DNA from: Sperchopsis tessellata
Taxonomy: Eukaryota; Arthropoda; Insecta; Coleoptera; Hydrophilidae
DNA: 45,658 bases
NCBI GenBank assembly: GCA_033557685.1
Contig: JAWQRN010000048.1
Coordinates: forward strand, 1 to 45,658
Direction: 5' to 3'
Shown here: positions 10,011-23,500 of the stretch, piece after piece
How the letters are laid out: each line of letters begins with the position of its first letter
How positions within the stretch are numbered: the stretch's first letter is position 1
Notes under the pieces: generated by a model
The model's database searches: none
Told to the model about the DNA's origin: nothing
The model's input: only the letters and a program-made list of their open reading frames with translations
Made by a program: the position numbers and the translations under genes

Positions 10011-12138
10011 TGCTGTAGAAATAACTTATAGTGCTCTATGCTCCTTAAGAGTAATACGATTTAATAAGAAAAAGACTGGCAAGTAGTAGCAAAGGACTCA
10101 CATAAGTTGCAACCAGAAGCTATATTAAATTACTCTTTACATGGTATGGAATATCCACAGTTACATCTGTATACAGAAATTTAAATTGAACCATGAGGAG
10201 TGAAACAAGAAACCATGGTGATCTGATGATTCTTTAACACCTTTCGACAACTCAAAGACAAATTTGTGGCAACCATTTAAATAATAAATTGCCACAAACA
10301 TTGACCGAATTTTCCATAGTTACATTTTAAGGAAATTAGGATGGTCGTTGGGCAACTTATGGCAAATAGATGTCAAGTTTCGGTTTCAGTCTTTAACTGG
10401 CATGTTTGCTTTTTGTCATTATTATTATTGTCTGTATATCTATATATGACAGGAGGTATTATATATTTAAATAAAATTTACTTTCTATTTATTATTAGAA
10501 AACATTTTGGATTTTTTGTTACAGAAATATTTTTAATTGACAAATCCGGGTTCTGCAATGTTCTGTTCTGGGGATTTGATTGTATGTAAATTATAATTTT
10601 TGGTAAAACCTAGATTTAGCAGAATAATTGGATTCAAATATTTGTAAAAAAAACCAAAAGACTATGAAATAAGAAATTATTTATATTAGAGCGCAAACAT
10701 TTTTTATATTAAAAATATCAGATTTATATTGAAAAATATATGTAATATATGAGCGCAGTATAACCCAAGAAAGATCCATTAAATTCAAAATCTGATTAAT
10801 ACACTATCCATTGAATTGAGATTTTACTATAATAATATATTCCGATACACTACAACTAAAGTCAGTATAATATAATTCTTAATATTAGATAGGGATCACT
10901 TACTTAAATACCTTTATGTTCCACAATCTTTGTTCTGCCCTTATTTCTAATCTACAAATAGTTGTATTTCATTTATGTACAACAAAAAATATGTTTTTAG
11001 TTTACAACAAAAAAAAAACATTGCCTTAGAAAACATTTCTAAGTGACTGGGAATCGTATTTTTACCCAAACCTTTCACAATGCCCTCTATGAAGTTTAAC
11101 TTCTATCTTGAACAGCCACTGCAATTTCTCAGTTACTGTTGCAGACCTATAGAAACTGTAGAATTGTGCATAATATAAAGTATTGTAGTAGGTTACGGAT
11201 ATTATAGAAATGTAATACAAGAAGTTTGTTGTTTGTCAGCTTACATAATTTTGCCTCATAAAAACACAATTTCATTTGTGAATTTCGCCCTCTTAATTGG
11301 TTACTACTGAAATTCACAACATTTTGTGACTGTGACAGGACATTAGTGAAGTAATTTATATTATAGATACGGAAAAAAACGCATGAAGTACAATTTCCAG
11401 TGCTTATACAAAGCTGATCAATAAAATTTCCACCTTGTTTAGTTGATGATAAAAATCTTGTTTAACATAACGCCACGATAGAGCAATTAGAGCAACGATA
11501 TGATAAATTGTCAAGTTTTCACGTTGAAATATATAAGTATTTATTGAAAGATGATAATGCTACTAAAAATTAGATAATGAAATAGATATTAAAAATCAAC
11601 TTAGCAATGTCTAGTTTTGGATTTACACAAAATGTAGATAAAAAAGGGAGCAGCACAAAACAGATTTCTTCTATAACCAAAAGAGTTTTCCTTTCTCAAT
11701 TTCTGCTGTAAAACTAGAACCATAAATTCAAGAATTAAATAAGTGCAATAATTACTTAAGTTTCAAGGAAGACAAATTGAAATTCTTATTTGAGTTGATG
11801 TGGTTGACAAGCTCTTGATTGGTGGTCATAAGCAAGTTTGTTTGAAATTAGGATGGAGACTTATGGGACGAATCCCTAATATGCACAGTAGTGAAAATGC
11901 AACTCTTTTTGAAGCTTTTTTGCTAATCAAACATTATTAATGTTGAGTGATAGCTTACCATCTATTTTAATAAACTAATATTACATATCCTGATTTTTGG
12001 ATTTGCTAACATTTGTTGACAAAAATAATATTATAACATCGCTCTAAATAACTACATAATAGGTTTAACATGTTCTTATAGTAACTGAGCAAGAGCACAG
12101 CATTTCTATTTTAAATTAAAATGAAAAAAAAAATTAGC
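10011..12138. other. No gene recognised; 3' flank of the GTPase gene
   Basis: AT-rich DNA with no supported coding region. A small plus-strand frame at 10341-10589 is hydrophobic and resembles nothing I know. The 3' untranslated region of the minus-strand GTPase gene must start at 12138 and run leftwards; ATTAAA on the minus strand near 11967 is a possible weak polyadenylation signal. Confidence 0.4.
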
Positions 12139-14588
12139 TCACTCAACTTCAATTGTTTCATAGTAATCATTGAGGTTTTGAGCATTAGCAGTTTGAGATA
12201 CATATTGTCCTTGTCCTTCTAATTCAATGTTTACCATATCCTTGTATCTATCCAAACCGCAGCAGCGTCCAGTGTTTCTGTTAACTAGTTGTATCTCCCA
12301 CATTGTATAAGGGCTGAACATGATATTTCCTTGACAAAATTTTCTGTAAACATTATTACTCATAACTGGCATTTGATTTTCATTTTCTTCAAAACTTAAT
12401 TCAATCTTCTGGCTACTGCCATGAATTACATAAATAACATGATTAAATTTATAATATGATCTACCAGAATGAATCAAAATAGCACTAAACTGTTTCAAAG
12501 CTTCATCTATTTCATCCTGCCGATTATCATCAATAGCTCTGATGTGTAATTTTATCTTTCTAAACTTTACTGCATTCAATCTGCTTTTATTGACGTCAGC
12601 ATTAAATAAAACCTTACTCCCTTGCAATAGTTTTTTAATAGGATCTCTAAATTTGTAATTTGGCCAAACATAGAAAGGTTTGTTTGAAGTAACATTGCAA
12701 TTAAAATCAGCTATGAATATGTGTTCGTCTAGGCCACTTATAATTGATGCACTGTATTTTTGTAATTTATCTTTTAATGTTGCTATTTGTGTTATTCCAT
12801 TTGACATCAATATGTCCATATTATCATATGATTTCATTATGTCAGGTAATTGACATTCTTCAAAATAAGTATGAGCAAATGGAAAAACAAACTGTTTAAA
12901 AGCATGAGTTACTGTTTCAAATTGATCTATAATCAAGTTCGATTTAATAATTAGATCTAATGTGGTTATTGCACCTTCTAGATCAGCATCGTTTATTCTA
13001 ATGTTTTGAAAGTTTGTTGAATGAAGAGCCCCCAAAAAATCAGCCAATTCCTTCTGCTCTTGAAAATTTTCAATGCATAAGTAAATATCCATTAATATTT
13101 TAATTGCTTCTTGTAGTCTTTCTATTGTAAATATAAACTCTTGCTTTAGACTATTGTCTAAATTGCTCATGAAAGTTTTTATATTGCAATGAAGTTCTTT
13201 AAGGGTAGAACTGACTTGCCATTTCTTAATATTGAAATAGCTTTGAGGTTTTCTCTCCATTTCTTGCAAATCAGTGTGTATGTTTGCCAACGAAGGTGTT
13301 AGTGTTTGGTAAATATTTTGTTCAAAATCTCTGATTTGATTAATTGTCTGTCTGACATTCATCATACCTTGCTTAATCATCGTACGATATTCTTTATGAC
13401 TTTGATATTGGTTAATTATATTTACTGCTGATTGTGTTAGGCTTAGTGTGTTCAAAAATTGATCCAAAGGATTCATAGAATTATTACCACTTGCGTTAAA
13501 TGAACGACAATCATCTATTAATAATCTCACTTGCTCTATTGGATTAGGTGAAAAAGATACTGTAGAATTATTAAAATTAAATAATTTTGAAGTGAAGTCT
13601 ATTCCCTTTATCATAAAAAATCCTACAGTAGCCCCTTCACTACTGTATATGCTGATTGCTTTACATAAAAGCTTTAGAGCTCCAGACATAAAACTCATTG
13701 AAATAAATAAATCTAAATCGTTTAGTTGTTGTTGAAGACGATTTAATATGTTTTCATTAATGTTAGCACAAATATTATGTATTTCTGGTCTAAGATGTAT
13801 TTCTAAAAATTCCTGCGATTCTTTTATTTTAGCAAAAATTATTTTTTCATATTTTTCTTTTTCTCTTTTAACATTTGTGGCTCTTTCAGTTTCAATCTGC
13901 CTATTCATATAAGTAATTGCAACATCCATTTGAGCATTTATATCAATTATTAAGTTATTTTTTGCTTTAACTTTCATGCTCTTGATTTTACATAAGATTG
14001 CTGTGTATGTGTACGATAATATTTTTTTGTGTTCAGGATTATTTTCATTTGGTAATGGATTATGTGCATATTCAAACACTCTTTGCAAAATAGACTCGTA
14101 GTAAGGAAGAAAGTTAACAACAGATTTTAGTTGAAAATATTTTTGTTCCAAAATTTCAATTTCTGATACCAACCCTAGTAATGAATCCATTTCTCTAATT
14201 TGAGGATTTGTTTCTATTAAGTTTAAAAAGTCCAATAAAATTTTTCTGTTCATTCTGAAGCTTATGTTATTTAAGAGAATTCTTTTGTATTCTCTTACAA
14301 CTAATGCTAGTTGTTCGTACCTTATAGGACCATCACGTTCACACATATTAGTTGTGTTATGATTGTCTCTACCATTTTCTACATGCTTTGCCAATTTGCT
14401 GCACTCTCTTATAGCAAGACGTTCAAAATAATTAAAAGAGGTCAAATCATCCTGACGATTCAGTTCATTTATATGAAAATTAGCACCTACGCCTCCCCGA
14501 CTTGGGGTACCATCTCTTCCACAAAGTGCATTTATTTGGATAGCTATTTCTTGACCAACACTTATCATCCGAACATCACCTGCAATGC
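12139..14588 (-). CDS. GTPase gene, exon 4 (residues 698-1513)
   Basis: The acceptor is TTATTTTTAG|GCATTGC. The exon completes the Gly codon begun in exon 3 and runs 2450 nt to TGA at 12139-12141. It begins with IAGDVRMISVGQEIAIQINA and a last Gly-rich turn (CGRDGTPSRGGVGANF). A very long helical part follows, including a charged coiled coil (TERATNVKREKEKYEKI). The final 200 residues look beta-rich, with KFRKIKLHIRAID, SYYKFNHVIYVIHG and FSPYTMWEIQLVNRNTG. The protein ends in an acidic, Asn-rich tail (YYETIEVE). I do not recognise the helical or C-terminal domains. Confidence 0.9.
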
Positions 14589-17500
14589 CTAAAAATAAAT
14601 ATTTTTATTATATTTATTTATTTCAAAAGTTTTTCAAATATATATTCTATCACTAGCATCACTACATTGGAAAAATTTCTGTATAAGAAACGAAAATATT
14701 ATTTACAAATTCTATAGTAACCAAGTTAAGCCCATAACCAATGTAATTTCTAAAATTTTTACTACAGTATTACAATTTTTTTATTATTGTAGCAAACAAA
14801 AAAAAATTGTTCAATTATTAAAATTTAGCACTAATTTATTAGTTATAAACCAATTATGTTTCTAGCTAGCATATATTTGTAAAGAGTTTATATGCCCTTG
14901 CTTTTCACAAAACAAGTAGCGTCCTCCAGTTGAACTTACAATGGTTTGTTAGAAGCAGGAAAAAATTATTCTCAAAAATAAAAACATAACAGGTCTAAGA
15001 ATTGATCTTTGTACACACCTTCACAACTCAAAGTATGGAAAGGCAAGACACAGAAATTATTAAAGTGAATTTATACAAAAATGTAAAATGCAGATGCTGT
15101 ATAATTTTTTGAAATACATAAGTAATACAAAACTTAAATATGCAGATATGCCCAATTCGTAAAATGTATTCATCATGAATGCTATCATTTACATTCATTC
15201 CATAATCGACATTAACATCCAAATTATCTAGTTCAGGCAGAATCTGTTTTATGCATATATTATATGAAACTACAGAAGTATTTATGATTTTCCCAGCTGA
15301 ATGTGGTAAATAATGTAAATCATGATCGTTCAGTTGTACCTCTTGCTTTGGTGGATCATTTAAAGCATTAACTATTGCCAATAGTTTTCATAAATCCTTC
15401 ACAAAAATTCTTAGACATTTCTTAAAATAAATGTCATGTGAACTTCCAGGATATCTAGCATTAACATTTAAAATGTTCATATCGCTATCATAGATAAGCT
15501 GCACGTTTATAGAGTGGTAGGTTTCTCTATTAAAAAATGTATACGGCAGGAACTCAGGATTTGGTTTATTAGTTGGTATAATTGCTTATTAGCGTGTACA
15601 ATGTACAGCACCAATTACACCCATCCTTCTAATAAATGGTCGATGATTGTATTATTTGTAAATAAGTTATCTAAAGCCCACATTTTCTTAGGTTCCACCA
15701 CATGCTAAGACACTATCAAGTTTCCAGTTAGCTCTTTGTCTAACCTAATTAATTTTATGAATTGCTTTTATTTAAATTAAAAAGCGTCATGTATTTGTCG
15801 CAACTGTATAGAAAGTTATGCATTTTCAATCTCCTCTATTAAAATAATTTGCTCAAACTTCTCTATTTACAACACTAATAACCCACAAAAAGCACGAGAA
15901 ATGTCAAATTTCGATGATCTCACGCGGTTACATTGGAGGAATGCCTCGCAATATAATATGATAAAAGAATTCACGAAATATCACAAAATACCACATATTT
16001 GTGGTTGAGAATACAGTAAGTGATACTTTTGTGGTGGGGACTAAAATTTTATCATTTATCACTTGCCGTGAATGTTAAGAATTGGGCTCTATGCAAGAAA
16101 TAGTGAATGTCTGTACCATTTTCTCCACAACTCGTATATACATTGTTCCATCATACACCACTGTTTACCAATGTACAAAACCCTACCCACCTCCCATCAT
16201 GGATGGAGTTCCATTAGAACAGAGACTGGCAAACAATTTTTCCAAACAAGAGAATGTTTCTTGAAAAGATATCTTCTCCTTTTGTTGTGGTTGAAAGTGT
16301 ATGGCAGAATAAACCTCCTTGACTTAACTTTCCATCACATTTGTTCCATACAAAAACCATTAATTGTGCATTATCTGTAATGTCGATAGATTTATCCATT
16401 TGAACTGAAAGATTCTCAACATTTTTCATATTAATAACAGCTTATTCATCCTTCAAATTCTGAAGTAAGATTAATACATCGTTTGGTACTGTTATTGGAA
16501 AGCAGAATCATTTTCAATTTTGTTATTTTGTTTCCGCAAACTGTTCTTATCTTCTCGAATTTTATAAGATTTCTTGTATTCTACATTCGCTATCACTTAA
16601 TTGTACTTAGTGTTGTGTTTCATCCGTTTACGTGTAATTTTGACCCAGTTTAAACTCAGGACAGTTAAACTGAGGTAAAATTGTACTGAGCAATTACGCT
16701 TCTGTTTAGGAGTTACGCCCTTAAATAAGTGAAGAAGAAGAACTATAAATAGAAAATAACAGTAATTTAATAATAGTTACCACCTTTTATCAATTCAAAT
16801 TCATGTAGGAATGTATATTATACATACACACATCTGCAAAAATTTAGGACCAACCTTGATACTGGACATTTAGGCTATCAGCTGGGCCCGTGCTGTATGA
16901 CTGAGAAGATACTCTGTTCCCAATGTAGCCCGGGAGTAACCGAATTGCTTTAACTTTCAAAGGTACTCTTGGAATGTAATAGACTTCCACGGTTATTATC
17001 TATATGAATGTTGTTTGCGGGTGGAAACGGTGTAGAGGCTCTGATAAGTGCCAACATTTTGGCCACTGTTGTAAGGGGCATTTTCAAAGTGAGTGATGTT
17101 GCTTCAACGAATGAATTCCCTGCACTGATCCAGACTCTGCCAGATCATGCTTATTTAGGCAGGGATTGGAGTAGGGGATGGGCGGCTAAGGCATCTCTGC
17201 AGTTGTAATGGAGCATCAGATGTATGATTCTAAAATTTTAGATATTCTGCAGGATACCACACATAAATGTCTAATGTCCAACCCTGCTATATTGCGCATT
17301 TAGGCATTCAACTGGGCCCGTGCTGTATGACTGGGAAGATACTGTGTTCCCACTGTAGTTGAGGAGTAACCGAATTGGTTTTACTTTCAAAGGCCAGTCA
17401 TTCGCACATACTCTTAGAATGTAATAGACTTCCACGGTTATTATCTATATAATTGTTGTATCGGGATTTTGTCCACTGTTTTTTTCAAGGCGAGTCATGT

Positions 17501-20500
17501 TACTTCAACGAATGAATTTAATCCACTGATCAAAACTCGGCCAGATCATGCATATATAGGCAAGGACTGGAGTGGGGAATGTGCACTAGGGTGGAACCGT
17601 TCCATTCGGATGGTTGTTATCGAGTGCAGAAGAAGAGAAATGAGCGAGGGTGATCCTCCAAGCAATGGGAAGTTGAAAACCATCGTCCCTCTTAATATTA
17701 TTGGAGCGATTATAAACCTCAATGGCTTCTCTTAATTTTCTGAGAAAATAAGAAGGCTCCCGAGCCAAGACTTTAGTATCTTGGAACATAATGGTATGAC
17801 CTATTTCTTGACCATGTTCAATCACGGGTGATTGATTAATATGACCAAGACAAGTACAGTATTCGTGCCCATTTAAACGAGTAACAATCGTATTACTTTC
17901 TCAGATATAGACATTACCACATAAACAAGGGACCTTTGCTTTGCAACTGGAAGACATTTTTTGAAGAAAGGAGAACTTGCGAAATCTTCTGGATTGAGTA
18001 AAACACTGTTTTGATATCAAACTTTCTTAGAATTCGGGCAATTTTGTCCGTCGAATCCTTGACGAATAGTAGATAAGCTGTTGCTCTTCCCATTTTCTAG
18101 AACAAATTTCTAGTATAAGACTAGCTCCCACAGACTTAATGGTCAGCTTTGAAGTCGAGTTCCTTTTCACCAGTATAGCCGTGGATGATGCGAATAGCAT
18201 CATCAGCGACCTACTGAGAGGGAAAAGTTCATCTCACAATATTCCAGTGCTGGCAGAGGTTTGTCTGAGGTCCACTTATTTCCAATTTATGGACCATTTC
18301 TGCGAAAAACATCTGGAACTGCTATGGGTTCCCTGTTATTGCCAATATTTTTATAGAGGCATTTGAGCAATTGGCATTATCGTCTTCCGATAAAAAGCCC
18401 AAATGTTGGTTCCATTATCTGGATGACACATTTGTTATATGGTCATCAGGACGAGAAGCACTAAATGCCTTCTTAGATCACATAAATTCCCAACACCCCA
18501 ATATTCATTTTATGATGAAGATTGAGTCATCAGGTTTCCTTCCTTGCTTAGATGTTGAAATGTAGATGAAATGCTACATTTCTTCAATCTGTTTATAGTA
18601 AGCCTACCCATACTAATAGGTACTTGCATGCATTGTCACATCATCACCCTTGTCAGAAAATGTTTGAGATTAATTCTTGAACTTTCAAGTTGTGTGACAC
18701 AACTCTGCTTTCCCAGAAGTGACATACAGTCACCGATGTGTTTTTATCCAATGGATATAATTTGTCAAATATCAAACGGTCAATAAAAATACTCCTGAGG
18801 TGAAAGCAACAGCTTATCTACCATTGCCCGCATATTAATAAAATTCAATATCAAAACAATATTCTCCCCAATCCAAAAGATATCGCAGGTTCTCTTTTCT
18901 TCAAAAGATATCATGCCGTTGCAAAGCGAAGAGGTTTATCAAGTCCCTTGTTTCTGTACTTTGTACTCGTCTTGAAACAAGCATACCTCGTGAGGCTTCT
19001 TATTTTCCCAGAAAACTCAGAAGTCATTGAGGTTTATAATTGCTCCAACAATATTAATAGGGACGATGTTTTTCAACTTCCCATCACTTTGAGGATCATC
19101 CTCGCTCGTTTCCCACCTCCTGCATTCGATAACAACCATCTGAATGGAACGGCTCTACCCTAGTGCACATCCTCCGCTTCATTCGTTGCATTGAATTCAT
19201 TCTTTGCAGTAACCTCACTCACCTTGAAAATATCACTTGCAACAGTAGATGAAAAGTTGGCACTTATCAGAGCCTCTACACAGTTTCCACCCGGAAACAA
19301 TATTGATATAGATAGTCTTTGAGTTAAGTTTATTTTTTTTAGCATGAGCATTTCTTCCCTTTTCCCCATATATGCATCTGAGTGGCAAAAATGGTTTTGT
19401 AGATATGTGCTGCGGTCAGTGATGTAACTAAGATCAATGCGTTGAAATTACATATGCAATAGTGTGAATCATAATTTTATTTTATTTATAAATAAAATAT
19501 TAAGATTTTTATGGAATGTATCATTATTGTTGTAAGAATTTGTAATTTATTTTATTTTTAATATCGAGCATTTCTTGAACCTAGCAAATATCACTATTGA
19601 CCTACTATTAAGATTTGTTATTTCTTTAATTATGTATATAGTAATTTTTATTATTATAAGTTGTATATAATTGTATGTTGGTATGAGTGACTTCAATTTT
19701 TTGTAACCAGTTGATACACTATAACTCGTACTTCAGTTATTACAACATCAATTGACAAGACGTAACCATTCTACAAGTAACCAAGTACTAGTGTGTTTCA
19801 TTACAAGTAACAATTAGTAAAACAGTTCCACTATATCGTAAAAACACCTACCAAAACTCATTTACTACCCAAAGATTGGGAATTACTGCCCTAAGCAGTC
19901 AGAAGCTTTTGACAAATTACTTGTAGTCACTCCAGGAATTTTCTTCTCCTCTAAGGCTGGAATCAAATGTAATTATGAATATCCTATAAATCAGTGTCAT
20001 GTTGGTGTTACTGAGGGATGGTTAATTTTATTAATTCTATTAAAAGCCTGACAGACATAGCACCAAGCTTCATTATATAAGTGTAATACCTAAATACATA
20101 TACTAAAGTTTTCATTTTATATTGGGTTAGAAACATTTTGAACTATTTATATCTCAATTATTACCAAGAAAGCTTAAAATGTTACATTATCCTACAATTG
20201 TGATCATAGTAACAAGAAGAAATTAAATTAATAGGTTTGGCATCATCCTCTACATTCAATTTCATAACAAGACATTATCTGTAACATTATATGTACAAAA
20301 TTGAATAGCATACCGGCAATTCGGCGTTTCGCCAATTATTGCATCATTCCTTTTAAACTATGTCAGACTGTGAAAAGTTGGGGACCGCTATTTTAGAAGG
20401 TAAATACAAAGCACAATCAGCTATAACTATTCCTCGAACACTAGACAGTACTAAAATTAAGAAAATATAATTGGCATGTATATAATGGAGTTAATGTAAT

Positions 20501-23500
20501 TTACCTCCATCACCAGATCGTCCTCCATGTCCACCATTTTCACATACATTCATCGGTGACCTGTTGATTAATCTATTGGCAAAAATGTATCTGCCTAGTT
20601 CAGGTAAATTGTTTACTATGTCATATCCATTTCCACCATCTTGACCTCTAGTTCCATCACCTCCATTTGCACAAATTGTGAGTCTTTGGATATTTTCAAA
20701 TAAATACCCAATACCAATAAAATGTCCTGCATTTCCACCATGTTCTCCAGGTATACCATCTTTTCCATCATCTCCATATATTACAGCATCTGCTGCCCTG
20801 CCTATAAAATAAGAGCATTATAAGTTTATCGCCCTTATAATGGCCCTTAGTTATAAATGAAAAAGTAAGTCTGGAAAAAGAGAATTGTGAGACAGGGTAT
20901 TGCAATTGTAAGGAACAATTTGAATGCCTCTTTTACTATTTCTACCGGAGAGAAAGGCTTACACACTTAAATTTTTTCAAATTATTGCACGTGTTTGTTT
21001 TTTGACCACACATTTTCAGTGATGGCTATTTAGGTAGGAGTGGGGGTTGCATACTAGAGTTTTGTGGTTTTATTTGAATAGCTTATCACATATAGGAACT
21101 AGGGGTATCCTCCAATTGATTCAAAGTCGCAAACCATCATCTCTAAACTTAGATCATGATAAGCACTCATTCACTTTGAAACGGGATGACGCCAAAGGTA
21201 TGCAATATCTTTTGAATATAGGATTGCTTAAAAGTTTTATTCACTATTTAAAAAAAAATTAAATCCATTGGCCGGAAAAACAAAGGTAATTGTACAGTAC
21301 TCTGGCAAAGTATTTAGAATGTGCAACACAGTTGGAAAGATATTTTCTGATAGGTTTGATAATGCGAGAATGCGTGCAATTGGTTTCATAAAAGGAATAC
21401 TGAGATGTTTTAAATTTATGTAATTGAAGGAGGCATCCAAGTGATAAAGCCGTCGTCCGATCTAAAAGCACAAAAACTTGTTCTATTACACGGATTGCAG
21501 GTTTATTATATGGTTGCAGTGAAGAGATGCACTAGATATGGCCCATTAGAACAATGACCACAAGTTAGTGAGGGTGGCATGTTTGCACATCCAAGTATTA
21601 ACTGCTGTTTAACAAGTAGTTACAAAAGACACAAGCCAATAAAAGTTGTTTAATTATTAAAATAAATATGCAAAGTTTCACAAAAGCACTACTTTACTTA
21701 TACTTTACTTGCAATTTTTAATACTTACAAGTTGGTGCAGTATTCCTTCCGTGTTTTCCGTTCAAAGTTATTTGCCTTTGGCCTCCAACAACATCCCATT
21801 TTGGTGCAATGATTATAAGCTGTATTCTTTTGCTTGTAAGATTCAACTCTGAATCTATAAACACTGTGTTTAATGCATATATTTTTATTATTTTTGTTTC
21901 ATTCTTAATTTTATTAACAATATCACATAATTTAATAAAGTTTCCAATTACCAACAATGTTGATTCATTTGGGTACAAGTACTTGACTTCATAATTCAAA
22001 GTGAAGTCTAGTACTAAATTTAAATGATCTAATATCACATTATTAATGTCCAATGTATGATATGATACTGATAATTGTAGTCTATTTATAAACATTTGAA
22101 AATTTGACAGATTCAGGCAAATATTTGGAGGATGATCCCCTGGTTGACCCCTATCATTTAAGTTAGTCATATTATATCTGCTTATATCACTTTGAAAGTG
22201 ATATGTGGAAAGTTTATTAAAAACATCTACTGTCAATGTTAAAGATGAGATGCAACTTTGAATATATTGTAAAATGTTTCTAAAGGGATCTTTCCAGTTA
22301 AGAACTGTAGTTGAACGTGCAGCAGTAAACTGATTAAAAAAATTTAAGTAATTTTCATGGGTATTGATGTCATGTATAAATGAAGCTGACTCCAACTTCA
22401 TATTGTAACATATTATAATAATTTGCTCAATAAAGTTTATACTATTCACATTTATTCCCATAAGATTGGTGAAACAAATATTTAAGTTCGTAAATTCTTT
22501 CAATAGTTGGTGAATACTATCATTATCATGGTTTATTTTATTATCAAGATGATGTTGCACCCGATCCACTAAATCCTGGGCTTTTATACTCATTAAACTA
22601 TTGAGCCTCTCTACTAAGGAACTAATGTGCAATTGCGAATTTTCAGATATAGTGTATGTAAAATCTTCATTGTATTTGGATACAAATGAAAGTTCTGCAA
22701 AAAAAGAAAAAAGTTTATTAAATATTTCTGATGACAGAAACAACAATATGCATTAGAAACTTTTAAAATGTAAAATTAACCTCAATACAAGCACAAACCA
22801 ACTCTAGTTTTATGACAGACACATAACTACTTTCGATTGGCTCATGTGCTGGTTCCACACCATAGTTCCTATTGTGATTGTAATTATGAAAGTAATAGTA
22901 CAATTTATTGATGAACTGACCACACTTTATTATATTGCATGCAATGGTATATTGGAGCATTATTTAATAAAATGATCCTTTAAGAACTTTATAAAATATA
23001 TTAATAATTAGGAAAGTCTTTGTTACACATAAAAAAATATGCAAGATTAGTTTTGCAAATATTACAAATTCAAAATTAAAGATGATTAAAACATATTATA
23101 TACAAAAATTAATATAAAATAATGGATCAGGCAAGTCAAAAACCAATATAATCAAATCAAAGTAAGCCACCTGATTACAATGTCCAAATATAAAAACTGT
23201 ATCATTCAAAATATTCCGAGTAGGAATAAAATGCTATACTTAGTAAATATTCTATTAATTGTCTTTTAAATTGTTGTCCTTATATTACTCTCTATTGGGT
23301 AACCTACCTGTTATAAATATAATTACCCGTACAAATTGTACTTTTCTTATATTGTGTTGTTCTAAAATTGTCTACATAACGGTTATTTCTCTTTTTTCTT
23401 AGTCATTGTTGCAATATTTACATAATTAAAATTGTTTTCAAAGTTGAGTTGTAATAGTTACAAAAGAAACATTTAAAAAAATAAAATAATGATACAGTTA

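Larger units (their letters stand above)
14589..20504 (-). other. Intron 3 of the GTPase gene
   Basis: The donor is GATGGAG|GTAAAT at 20504 and the acceptor TTTTTAG ends at 14589. The intron is about 5.9 kb and holds HARBI1, hAT and Penelope fragments described separately. From 19380 to 20504 I see no gene. Two hAT-like right-end motifs occur there (GGGAATTACTG near 19884-19894 and TTGGGGACCGCT near 20380-20391). Confidence 0.8.

Noticed and set aside
10341..10589. Small hydrophobic plus-strand protein
   Set aside because: No domain, no splice or promoter context, and AT-rich composition that easily gives Leu/Ile/Phe-rich frames.
20505..20801. Collagen gene fragment
   Set aside because: The glycines do not follow a regular Gly-X-Y period and the exon splices in frame into the GTPase gene.
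21047..21471. Short overlapping frames in intron 2
   Set aside because: No recognisable motif on either strand; splicing of the host gene removes the region.
22763..22960. Minus-strand frame just before exon 2 of the GTPase gene, a possible extra exon
   Set aside because: Its end GAG|GTTAAT is phase 0 and would break the frame of exon 2; the only compatible frame has a stop. Exon 1 joins exon 2 directly in phase.
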